Part shown: one piece after another, positions 17,543 to 24,621 of the stretch | Position numbering within the stretch: the first letter of the stretch is position 1 | Layout of the letters: the number at the start of each line of letters is the position of its first letter | Source: Methylocystis rosea SV97 | Lineage (GTDB): Bacteria; Pseudomonadota; Alphaproteobacteria; Rhizobiales; Beijerinckiaceae | DNA: 64,000 nucleotides | Direction of reading: 5' to 3' | Assembly (NCBI RefSeq): GCF_000372845.1 | Contig: NZ_KB889963.1 | Span: forward strand, 2,624,304-2,688,303 | Program-made: the position numbers and the translations under genes | The notes under the pieces: model-generated | What the model was told of the DNA's origin: nothing | Database searches by the model: none | The model's input: the letters and a program-made list of their open reading frames with translations, nothing else

Positions 17543-17818
17543 TCAGTCGTTGCGGCGCGCCGGCAAGAGGCGAAGCGTTTCGAACGGTCCCCAGGCGAAT
17601 TTGCCATTGTCGACGGCGAAATCGCCGTCAATGACATATTCGACGACGAGTTCGGAAATCCTCCGCCACTCTTCTGGCGTAGGCGCCTCCCAGATCGCTT
17701 CAGGCGTTCGCTCGTTATTGGATAAAGCGAAGATCGCTTGAGTGATTGCAGGATGGGTTTGCCGGTTGACGCTCCATCCGACCGGCGGCGGGATGCAAGA
17801 GCATATTCGATTGTTCAT
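17543..17818 (-). CDS. 91-residue protein, unknown
   Basis: 91 aa, convergent with the gene ending at 17524. Soluble, mixed helical: the N-terminal part has a CSCIPPP stretch, the centre reads THPAITQAIFALSNNERTPEAIWEAPTPEEW, and the end is acidic then basic. The regular composition and the long ERTPEAIWEAPTPEEW stretch look like a conserved small protein rather than a chance frame. I know no family. No signal peptide. Confidence 0.55.
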   Translation of the reverse strand: MNNRICSCIPPPVGWSVNRQTHPAITQAIFALSNNERTPEAIWEAPTPEEWRRISELVVEYVIDGDFAVDNGKFAWGPFETLRLLPARRND

Positions 17819-18272
17819 CGTCGCCTCCTCGGGCTCGTTTCGCCCGGCGCGAGGCGCGCCGTATTGAATGTTAGCATAGAACGCGGCAGGCTGGAGAGAT
17901 CTTCGCCAATAATTTCGCTGGCTCGATCACAGCTGCGCCTTGTCTGATTGGCGCGCAGGCGCGATGTTTAGCCGGGTGATCGGGCCTATTCCTTTCTGCC
18001 GGCGCTGCTTTCGCTTCGCTTGCAACGGAAGTCGAGGCGGCGCGAGCATGCAAGCGAGAGGCGATGCATCCAAGCGAGAGAATGAAGAGCCGCGGCGCGT
18101 CTACTCAAACTCGTCTTGCCGAATTGTCCTAAACCTGATGCTCTGCTGCGGGCGCCAACTGGCTCAGGCGTCACGTCCCGCTGCTTGCCGGCGCCCTCTC
18201 GTCGCGGCGCTCCGCTATTATCGCGGCGATAACCCGAGGCGCCAGCGATGCGCTCGAACGACGGAGGCGACG
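17819..18272. other. Intergenic stretch without a supported gene
   Basis: About 450 bp. An open frame runs through part of it into the small secreted protein at 18273, but that gene has its own good start, so the upstream part is not likely coding. Confidence 0.35.
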
Positions 18273-18533
18273 ATGCGGATATTTCGGCTAGCGGTTCTCC
18301 TGCCCTTTACGCCCGTGTTTGTTTCCCCAGCGTCGGCGCAAGCCACGGCCGCGGACATTGTCGCGGCGCATATTCGGAGCCAGGGATACCCCTGCGATTC
18401 GGCGCAAGCCGCAAAGCGTGACCCGCGTGCTTCCAGACCGGACGAGCAGGTCTGGCTGCTGACCTGCGCGAACGCCCGCTATCGCGTGCGATTGGTCCCC
18501 GACATGGCCGCGGCAGTCGAGCAAATTCATTGA
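18273..18533 (+). CDS. Small secreted protein, unknown
   Basis: 86 aa from the ATG at 18273, with GGAGG at good spacing; the frame is open from 17940, but this start fits a signal peptide. MRIFRLAVLLPFTPVFVSPASAQ is the leader. The mature domain reads ADIVAAHIRSQGYPCDSA, then VWLLTCANARYRVRLVPDMAA, with two cysteines that likely pair. Similar short periplasmic proteins are frequent in Hyphomicrobiales, but their function is not known. It is the last gene before tRNA-Ser. Confidence 0.65.
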   Translation: MRIFRLAVLLPFTPVFVSPASAQATAADIVAAHIRSQGYPCDSAQAAKRDPRASRPDEQVWLLTCANARYRVRLVPDMAAAVEQIH

Positions 18534-18720
18534 GGTGACGCGGATTGCAAGTGGGCGCCGGCCGGAAGAAAAGCCCTTTGGATTTGTGGTCGCCGGAGGG
18601 CGGCTCGCGCGTGATTTTGGCCTCAGGGCTCGGCGCGACGCCCTAAAAGGCGTTCTCTTGCCATTGCGCCGGGGCTTTGGCATATGTCCTTTGCGCTCCG
18701 CGGCATTATTGCGGGCGCAT

Positions 18721-18810
18721 GGAGACGTGGCCGAGAGGCTGAAGGCGACGGTTTGCTAAATCGTTATAGGGGAAACCCTATCGTGGGTTCGAATCCCACC
18801 GTCTCCGCCA
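18721..18810 (+). tRNA. tRNA-Ser (GCT), island attachment site
   Basis: The acceptor GGAGACG pairs with CGTCTCC, the anticodon loop TTGCTAA gives GCT, and the variable arm is long, as in class II tRNAs. CCA is encoded. The last 14 bases recur at 33927-33940 beside an integrase, so this gene is the integration site of the 15-kb island. Confidence 0.95.
18797..18810 (+). repeat. attL core of the tRNA-Ser island
   Basis: The final 14 bases of tRNA-Ser, identical to 33927-33940. Integration keeps the tRNA intact on this side. Confidence 0.6.
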
Positions 18811-19164
18811 TGCCCATAATAAAATCAATAACTTATAAAGAAATTTAGCACGTGGCCTAGCATTTGCCATAACATAAAGCGCCCCGCCGGCGTCGAATTC
18901 GTAGAGCGGAATGGAGGCCCCGGCGTTCGGCTGCGCGAGACTGAGCATTCCGCGCGGAACATCCCATCGAGAATTGAACGCCGAAAACGATGAATCGGCG
19001 GCGTTGATTATTCTCGGGCCCAGACCCGGGATTACGGCCGTCGCATTCGGCTGAGTCGATCTCAAACCTGAATCAGCCGGGGTTTGGTGTATAGGAAGCT
19101 TTTGAGGACCTACGAAAAGCTGGTATGAAAAACGCCCGGGGCAACTGCAACGAGTGGACATTGT
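18811..19164 (+). other. Leader between tRNA-Ser and the second A-B-C operon
   Basis: About 355 bp with no supported gene; a minus-strand open frame here reads backward through the tRNA and is an artefact. It begins with an AT-rich motif (18818-18836) that also follows tRNA-Trp and partly tRNA-Thr. Confidence 0.4.
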
Positions 19165-19875
19165 ATGGTGAAGTGGCAGTTGATGAGTGCAAGGATAACG
19201 TTGTTCCCGGAAAAACCAGGGAACCGGACGGCTGCCCAGATCTATCGAGACCTCTGGTCCGAAGACCCTGAGTCTTTCCAGTCAGGGCAAGCAAACGTGT
19301 TTGGGCAGGCTTCGAACGCCTCGGGCAAGCGTGGTGCTAGTACGTTCACTGTCAGCGCGCAGCCTATTAGAATTGACTTAAATTTCACCGTAATTCCGGA
19401 GCCAGAGTCCCGCGTCCAGTTTTTGAGTGCTGATGAAATACTGCCAAAATTGGAGCGCCTAGCGGAGAGCGTGCCTCTTATTCCATCGAGGAGGATAGCT
19501 TGCTACGTGCAGCTGGGCTACGCTGCGTCTGACACGATCTCGGCTAACGCCGCTCTCTCCGAGGCAATTGACTCGCGGTTTCGCCCCAAGGATCTGCGGG
19601 ATGAGGAGGATTTTGTTCTGCAGGTGAACAGTATCGCTGACTCAAAAACATTACCTGAAGTAAAACATAATCTTTTATTAAAGTATTCCGTAGAAAAATT
19701 GCAAACCATAACACTGCCGGGTCCGGCCTTGGTGCACGAGCAGATTATCTCAATGATACATATGGATTTTAATAACAAACCTGTTGAAAGGGCATTTGAC
19801 GATAGCCAATTGAAAAAGCTCGTCCGCGAGCTGTGCGAACTGGCTGTGGCCAGAGCACGGGTGTATTTGGGTTAG
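19165..19875 (+). CDS. Unknown protein, TIGR04255-like layout (module 2, gene A)
   Basis: 236 aa; an ATG at 19183 is an alternative start. Unnamed, but it shows motifs reminiscent of the module 1 A protein: an early SAQPIRIDLNFTVI, a central RIACYVQLGYAASD, then DFVLQVNS and a late MIHMDFNNKP followed by a helical tail. These sit in the same order as RIGLRYINRID, LVQVTG and LLLDMDL in the 10811 protein. The likeness is weak and by eye. The LFPEKPGNRTAAQIYRDLW N-terminus is distinctive. Cytoplasmic. Gene B follows after eight bases. Confidence 0.65.
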   Translation: MVKWQLMSARITLFPEKPGNRTAAQIYRDLWSEDPESFQSGQANVFGQASNASGKRGASTFTVSAQPIRIDLNFTVIPEPESRVQFLSADEILPKLERLAESVPLIPSRRIACYVQLGYAASDTISANAALSEAIDSRFRPKDLRDEEDFVLQVNSIADSKTLPEVKHNLLLKYSVEKLQTITLPGPALVHEQIISMIHMDFNNKPVERAFDDSQLKKLVRELCELAVARARVYLG

Positions 19876-19883
19876 AATGCGCC

Positions 19884-20507
19884 ATGCCTGACTTTGAACC
19901 TACAAACATGAGCGGTTTAAGCAATGTATCGGCAGATGGTGGACGCCATAGCGGGATGTTTGTTTGCGGCAACCATCCCAGCGTTTTTGGGTGTGCCCCC
20001 GTCGTTATGAGCTATGCTACTGTGCCAGTCGACGCCGGAACTTCGGCCTCGCTGAGCTATGATCCTAGCCTATCGACGGCCTCTGGAGGTGCGATGGCAG
20101 GGTGGAAGCACGCTCTCAGTATAGGTTCAACTGCGTCAACTGACCTTGGCACGATGTGGCTCGATTATTTGGGCCTCACGACCACCCTAACCGCAATGTC
20201 CGAGTCCTGCGATGACGATTTCCATATCGATGACGAAATCGCGGAGTCCGCAAAAGCCGTCGCTGAAGTGCTTCGCAAATCACGGCTTCCGGCACCATCA
20301 ATCCTCAGACATGGCCCTCGCTCCGCGGTTTTCAGCTGGCACAAGAGCGTTTACGCTCTCTATCTGACGATCGGCGCTCAAAAGGCCTCTGTTCTGGCTA
20401 CCGATCATCAAGGTGTGATCGCTAGAGGTAGTTGCACATTAACGAATCCAGTTGCTGCCCATCAGCTTCTTGAAAGGACAAGGGTTCAGGAAGCTGATGT
20501 GCATTAG
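19884..20507 (+). CDS. Unknown protein (module 2, gene B)
   Basis: 207 aa from the ATG at 19884. The first 110 residues are glycine-, serine- and alanine-rich with few charges. An acidic patch SCDDDFHIDDE then precedes a helix, RLPAPSILRHGPRSAVFSW, and alternating strands (YALYLTIGAQKASVLA). The order acidic patch, helix, P-x-G-x(4)-W and strands matches the module 1 B protein (11563). No enzymatic motif is obvious. Its last 11 bases overlap the start of gene C. Confidence 0.6.
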   Translation: MPDFEPTNMSGLSNVSADGGRHSGMFVCGNHPSVFGCAPVVMSYATVPVDAGTSASLSYDPSLSTASGGAMAGWKHALSIGSTASTDLGTMWLDYLGLTTTLTAMSESCDDDFHIDDEIAESAKAVAEVLRKSRLPAPSILRHGPRSAVFSWHKSVYALYLTIGAQKASVLATDHQGVIARGSCTLTNPVAAHQLLERTRVQEADVH

Positions 20508-21126
20508 AATTCCAGACGATCAAGTTGTATTCCGATCCATACATCACCCTTACGCGTTCGCAAGCAAGGGCAAGAAATTTGACAGTTCTAGGTCCTGGAA
20601 TCTGAAGCGCTACGACAACGCGCTGGTAGCGTCCGTCATTTGGCAGCGATTTGCGCCCAACGCATTGATGGTTCATCGCTACGGCTGTCGAAATTCGCAA
20701 AAGCGAAATTCTGCTGGAAACAAAAGAGACGTATACTGCGGATTCTACGCGTTAGATGTTTCCGCAGTTCGACAGATCAAGGCTTCGGAAGGGATTGTAG
20801 CCGCGAACGTGGAGCACAAGATCGAACTTGGCGAAATTGCCCACGCAAATCTATTTGCGACCATCGATGCCCATGTTGATCCCGACGACCTCGAAGCCGC
20901 TAAGACCTATTTTCTTGACAGATTGTGGCGTCTTATGGCCGGCCCATGCCTGTATACTTGCCCAGCAGACAGTGACCTAGCCGATCATCCTCGCTTGCAA
21001 CTACCTGGGGGATACCTTGGGAGCTATATGGACTCTCGTCGACTCCTCCGCCGCATCTCGGATTGGCTGTGGTACCTAATTGGAACACTAAGATGGTCCA
21101 AAACTGCGCGTCAATTGCAGGAATAG
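20497..21126 (+). CDS. Unknown protein (module 2, gene C)
   Basis: 209 aa from the ATG at 20497, inside the end of gene B, so translationally coupled. The frame is open a little further upstream. The first half has RIPDDQVVFRSIHHPY, WNLKRYDNALVASVIWQRF and a basic, cysteine-containing segment. The second half is helical with a possible hydrophobic C-terminal stretch (ISDWLWYLIGTLRW) that could touch membrane. NALVASVIWQRF recalls EFLSATWIDYF of the module 1 C protein. Function unknown. Confidence 0.6.
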   Translation: MCIRIPDDQVVFRSIHHPYAFASKGKKFDSSRSWNLKRYDNALVASVIWQRFAPNALMVHRYGCRNSQKRNSAGNKRDVYCGFYALDVSAVRQIKASEGIVAANVEHKIELGEIAHANLFATIDAHVDPDDLEAAKTYFLDRLWRLMAGPCLYTCPADSDLADHPRLQLPGGYLGSYMDSRRLLRRISDWLWYLIGTLRWSKTARQLQE

Positions 21127-21354
21127 CACTGACAACTCGAATATAGCTAGTCCGGTTCGGTCTTTAAAAAACGACCGATCGAAGACCGGTCTCGGCTGGC
21201 AAGCACTACGTCATGCTTCAGCTACTCAACTCCGACGCGGGAGCAACTTCTCCCTCGGCCGCGTCGCCGTCGGGTGAGCCCCCAAATTTCGTTACGAGCC
21301 CGTTAAAATGCCCCGCTTTCAGCCCTCAGCTAATCTCCCATATTCAAACGGGTG

Positions 21355-21411
21355 CCCGAACTGATTTCCCGAAGTGATTTTCTGCCCGAAGTGATTCTGC
21401 CCGAATTGATT
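21355..21411 (+). repeat. Four-copy 12-bp direct repeat cluster
   Basis: CCCGAANTGATT occurs at 21355, 21368, 21385 and 21400 with one variable position. Spacings are 13, 17 and 15 bp. It may be a protein-binding array. Confidence 0.6.
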
Positions 21412-21413
21412 GA

Positions 21414-21503
21414 AAACTTCGGACGCGCCGAAACGCCATATAAATCATGGCGTTGATCCGAAGTTTCGCCTCGACATGCGCCCGAAGTTTTGAATAACTT
21501 CGG
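21414..21503. repeat. Nested and adjacent inverted repeats
   Basis: A 10-bp perfect inverted repeat (21414-21423 with 21457-21466) encloses a further 7-bp one. Next to it is an 8-bp perfect inverted repeat (21482-21489 with 21496-21503) made of the same CCGAAGTT element. Confidence 0.55.
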
Positions 21504-21872
21504 CAGGCCGAGAAAAAATCTCCGCGTGACACCCCGTCCGGTACAGCGGGCCTAAAAGCCTAGACTTTCGACTCCCCCGCCCCTGGATGATTAAGGGCGG
21601 TTGCGCTGGCGGAGATAGCTTGCGTCAAGCTGGCGCTTCAGTCCCGCCGACGCAGGGACGCCCAGGCCGCGGATGTACCAGCGGGGTGTTTTTGGGATCG
21701 GGCGACGAGGCGCTGCGGCAATCTCGCCGCCCGAGCTGCGCCAAGGCTAGGGGTCGGCGACTGTTAGGCTTGACCACCTTGCCCGGCGGCGATGACCGGG
21801 CTTTTTCGCGCTCCGCGCGCCGTTTCGTGCGGCCGAACATCTCGACAAACCGTATTAACGATTCGAATGCGC

Positions 21873-22094
21873 CTAGTAAGCGTCGGATGCTGTTCCAGCC
21901 GCAGTCAATGCCCGCGCAATCGTCTGAGCGACCGCCTTGGCGTCGGCGCCAGATAGGCGACTGACGAGTCCTCGGCGGCTCGGATCTTCCTCGAAATAGA
22001 CATAGGCGATCGCGACGCCGCTCGCGTCTTCGACGGCGAAGGACTCGCCGCTCCTTCGGATGCGCAGCGGCAAGGTGTAGGGCGCGGGCGTCAT
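21873..22094 (-). CDS. 73-residue YVYFEEDPS protein
   Basis: 73 aa, soluble. The sequence LPLRIRRSGESFAVEDASGVAIAYVYFEEDPSRRGLVSRLSGADAK reads as a small beta-hairpin plus helix protein. A truncated paralogue lies at 12589. The ATG at 22094 lies one base after the stop of a DNA-ligase remnant on the same strand, so it was probably once co-translated with the ligase. No function known; conserved spelling in two copies supports that it is a real family. Confidence 0.6.
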   Translation of the reverse strand: MTPAPYTLPLRIRRSGESFAVEDASGVAIAYVYFEEDPSRRGLVSRLSGADAKAVAQTIARALTAAGTASDAY

Positions 22095-22095
22095 T

Positions 22096-22215
22096 TCAGC
22101 GCCGATATTGCGCGTATTTGATCTTGAGCCAATGCTTCGTTCGGCCGCGAGGATAAGCCTTGTCCACCCGCTTGGATACGATGCCCTTCAGGCCGAGCTT
22201 CTCGAAAAGCCCGCG
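22096..22215 (-). pseudogene. ATP-dependent DNA ligase remnant, C-terminal piece
   Basis: The minus-strand frame reads EKLGLKGIVSKRVDKAYPRGR then KHWLKIKYAQYRR and stop. This matches motifs IV-V of LigD-type ATP-dependent ligases (GIVSKR, then GR and W-K-K). The rest of the catalytic domain lies at 23782-24190, about 1.5 kb away, so the gene is interrupted. Confidence 0.7.
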
Positions 22216-22232
22216 GAAGCGGGCTTTTCGAG
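22201..22232. repeat. Perfect 14-bp hairpin at the ligase break
   Basis: 22201-22214 pairs exactly with 22219-22232 around GGAA. It contains AAAGCCCGC and its complement, the same core as the hairpin at 22964-22986. It lies where the ligase frame is broken. Confidence 0.6.
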
Positions 22233-22258
22233 TTACCCTCGAAGGGCGGAAAAGGCCC

Positions 22259-22798
22259 TCATTCCATCGCTTCCTGAACAGCGGGAAGACCGTAGCGCTG
22301 AATCAATGCGCGGAGATATCCCCGGAGCACCCTTTCAGAATCTTCGCGAAGCTCCTCCGCGCTCCGAAGATCCAAATCCGCCATCTCTGCGATCTCATCG
22401 ACTTCCGCGTTCAGTTGTTCTTCCGCTTCAATTTCGTCTGGCGTCGGCCGCGCGGGCCAGCGCCGCACCGTGCGAATTTGGGTGTTTGTCTTTTTGACCT
22501 CTTCCCCATTGGGTCCCAGAAGTTTGACGCGCAGCCCTCTGCTTGATGGGTCTACCAACAAGGCAGGCAGCAAATAATCGTCAATGAGCTCCCTAACCGT
22601 ATGGTCGTCGGTAACTTTTCCTAGGAAGAGGCGGCGGGTAAAAGTTGTGTCATTTCGCGCCCTACGGGGGCGGCCGCGCGCTGTTGAAGAGCGATGTTTC
22701 TCCAAGACCAGCCTGGTACCGAAGGGCAGTCGATGATGGCGAACAAACTTATCGGACAACACACGCCATTCGTCCCGGACGAGCGGTCTTTTTTTCAT
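22259..22798 (-). CDS. Unknown protein divergent from the protease
   Basis: 179 aa from the ATG at 22798, with GGAGG seven bases upstream. It is basic at the N-terminus (MKKRPLVRDEWRVLSDKFVRHHRL). A central segment RELIDDYLLPALLVDPSSRGLRVKLLGPNGEEV follows, and then a strongly acidic helical C-terminus. I do not recognise the family. It may be a DNA- or protein-binding partner of the divergently encoded trypsin-like protease, with which it forms a 1.5-kb unit inserted into a ligase gene. Confidence 0.6.
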   Translation of the reverse strand: MKKRPLVRDEWRVLSDKFVRHHRLPFGTRLVLEKHRSSTARGRPRRARNDTTFTRRLFLGKVTDDHTVRELIDDYLLPALLVDPSSRGLRVKLLGPNGEEVKKTNTQIRTVRRWPARPTPDEIEAEEQLNAEVDEIAEMADLDLRSAEELREDSERVLRGYLRALIQRYGLPAVQEAME

Positions 22799-22963
22799 CG
22801 GATGACCTCCACATGCAGCCAAATATCTCGACGGGTACTTAAATAAGTCCCCGTGCCGATAATTTCAATGATGGCTGGCTAAAACACTCACTTGAATGCA
22901 AAAATCAACGCCGATCCCGCCCGAAAAATCACCCCCTTTTGAGAGACGCGCCGGAACATGCAA

Positions 22964-22986
22964 AAGCCCGCCGGAGGGGCGGGCTT
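22964..22986 (+). terminator. Terminator-like hairpin before the protease gene
   Basis: AAGCCCGCC pairs with GGCGGGCTT around GGAGG. It lies inside the longest open frame of the protease but upstream of its likely TTG start, which argues for the shorter gene model. Confidence 0.45.
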
Positions 22987-23016
22987 CGACCGTTCGATAT
23001 TGGTAGGAGACTCAAA

Positions 23017-23781
23017 TTGACCGAAGAGGAGAGAAAAGCTCAATGGGACGCGATGTGCAACGTCGTTGCCGACCGCATGAAGGTTTTCACCCGACCTTAT
23101 GTGACTATTCTGGCGGGCGGTGAATCCGGTAAGCCAACCAAAATAGGCACGGGCACGTTTATCGAAAAGGAGGGGGTTCAGCTACTCACATGCGAGCATG
23201 TAGCCCGTTTCAATCCCACCGCCTTTTACATCGATGATCGCGGTAGCACGATACTTTATCCCGGTTCGTGGCGCATGGAGCCTGATCTAAAGAAGGACGT
23301 AGCCCTTGCTCCCGTTGCCGAAAAGGAATGGAGCAACGTCTCCCAAAGCGCACAGCCGCTTGCGATGTCGAAGTTCGCGCAACGCCATGGACCTGTGGAT
23401 CGCGAGCTTCTCTTCTTTCGTGGGATAGCTGGTGAAAACGCCTATATTAGCGATTATGGGGCTGACGCCATTCTCAGCGGATATTGCTCCCAAGAAAAAA
23501 TTGGGACGTGTGACACAGACATATTTGAAATTTTGTGGAATCCCCGCGATACAGCCGTCACGTCCGGCACAAGTAGCGAGGCCAGTGCCCGCGTCAAATA
23601 CGACAATCCCGCTGGTTTTAGCGGCTCACTTGTCTGGAACACAAGGTTCGTGGAACTTGGCTGCGACTTTTCAAAGTGGAGTCCCGCCGACGCAGTTGTC
23701 ACAGGGTTACTACGCCGATTTGACCCCGATACAAATATCCTTCTCGCGTGGCGAGTTGAGCATTTGTACGGGTGGCTCTAA
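23017..23781 (+). CDS. Trypsin-like serine protease
   Basis: 254 aa from a TTG at 23017, with TAGGAGA at good spacing; the frame is open from 22939, but that region holds a hairpin. The catalytic triad is visible: histidine in LLTCEHVARF (about residue 61), aspartate in KKDVALAP, and serine in NPAGFSGSLVW near residue 205. No signal peptide, so it probably acts in the cytoplasm. The inhibitory or substrate partner is unknown. Cytoplasmic trypsin-like proteases occur in anti-phage systems, which fits the island setting (inference). The gene ends against the ligase remnant. Confidence 0.75.
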   Translation: MTEEERKAQWDAMCNVVADRMKVFTRPYVTILAGGESGKPTKIGTGTFIEKEGVQLLTCEHVARFNPTAFYIDDRGSTILYPGSWRMEPDLKKDVALAPVAEKEWSNVSQSAQPLAMSKFAQRHGPVDRELLFFRGIAGENAYISDYGADAILSGYCSQEKIGTCDTDIFEILWNPRDTAVTSGTSSEASARVKYDNPAGFSGSLVWNTRFVELGCDFSKWSPADAVVTGLLRRFDPDTNILLAWRVEHLYGWL

Positions 23782-24190
23782 CAGGATCATGACGCCGGCG
23801 CGCTGTTGTTCGAGCAATTGCTCAAGTCGGCTCTTGCGCTCGGCAAGCGGAAATGGCCGTAGATCCTCGCGATCGATCTGTAGAAGATCGAACGCAATCA
23901 AAGTAGCTTCCCGTGCCACCCGCTGCTCAAGCAATGCGGCAAAATCGCTATAACCGTCGCTGCGCAGCACGACCGCCTCGCCGTCGATCAGCGCGCGCGC
24001 GACCTGCAGCCCAGCGACGGCGTCTCGGATGCGGGAACTCGCGCCGTCAGATCATTTCCGAAACACGACCATAGGCGCAAGCGATCGCCGTCTTTGATCG
24101 CGACAACGAGAAAGCCATCGGGGCGTGCGTAGCGCGCGTCGGCTCCGCGGGCGCGCCAAAGCCAGCTGGACGCCTCTGGCGGTTACGGGC
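23782..24190 (-). pseudogene. ATP-dependent DNA ligase remnant, catalytic piece
   Basis: Two frames on the minus strand together spell the ligase catalytic core. Nearest the 5' end, ADARYARPDGFLVVAIKDGD and RLRLWSCFGND lie in one frame. After a shift near 24050 come RIRDAVAGL, RALIDGEAVVLRSDGYSDF and LIAFDLLQIDREDLRPFPL. The remaining C-terminal part is at 22096. Frameshift plus interruption make it inactive. Confidence 0.7.
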
Positions 24191-24393
24191 GGAAAAGTTT
24201 CGTCATTCCATGCCGGCGATGTTGGGGAGTGGAGCGCGAAGTACAAGCGTCGCCGGAGTGTCCATCGTGCCCTGCGCACCTTCCGGCGCTCCACCGATGC
24301 GCCTAGCTTGCGCGTGGAGATGATTCCAACGGAACCCCAACGCTTTCTAGGGGTTGTCAAGAGCGATTAACAAATTGCAAAGGGGCGAGCGCT

Positions 24394-24621
24394 ATGGTTT
24401 GCTCGAATGATCAAGTCCCGGAGAAACACGTGCCCAAGGCCTTGGAAATTTTGCTAGCCGCAGCTAGGAAAGCGACGCCTTCGCCTGAGCAACAGGAAGA
24501 GCAGCGGCGGAGCTTTGCCTATGGCAATACAGCTTTCGAAAACAAGCTGATCACCCGCGAAATGGTCGATCGTCAAGCGGAGGCCATCGAGCGAGAGAGA
24601 AATGAGCAACGAGGCCAGTGA
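24394..24621 (+). CDS. Small Fic-associated antitoxin candidate
   Basis: 75 aa, overlapping the start of the Fic gene by 20 bp. Helical and charged. The central SFAYGNTAFENKLITREMV includes NTAFEN, which lies where class I Fic antitoxins such as VbhA carry the inhibitory [S/T]xxxE[G/N] motif, here with N in place of S/T. In class I systems this helix inserts its glutamate into the Fic active site and blocks AMP transfer. Size, order and overlap fit that role; the motif match is imperfect. Confidence 0.65.
   Translation: MVCSNDQVPEKHVPKALEILLAAARKATPSPEQQEEQRRSFAYGNTAFENKLITREMVDRQAEAIERERNEQRGQ

Larger units (their letters stand above)
21127..21872. other. Long non-coding stretch with repeats
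   Basis: About 745 bp after the second module. It contains a cluster of four short direct repeats and two inverted repeats (21355-21503). A plus-strand frame at 21587-21964 has no family resemblance and arginine-rich composition typical of a shadow, so I do not call a gene. Confidence 0.4.

Noticed and set aside
18778-19161. Minus-strand 127-codon frame ending RRRWDSNPR
   Set aside because: It reads backward into tRNA-Ser; the ending is a tRNA antisense artefact and the rest lacks family resemblance.
21587-21964. Plus-strand 125-codon frame
   Set aside because: Arginine- and serine-rich with no strand/helix pattern or relative; it overlaps the start of the better supported 21873-22094 gene on the other strand.
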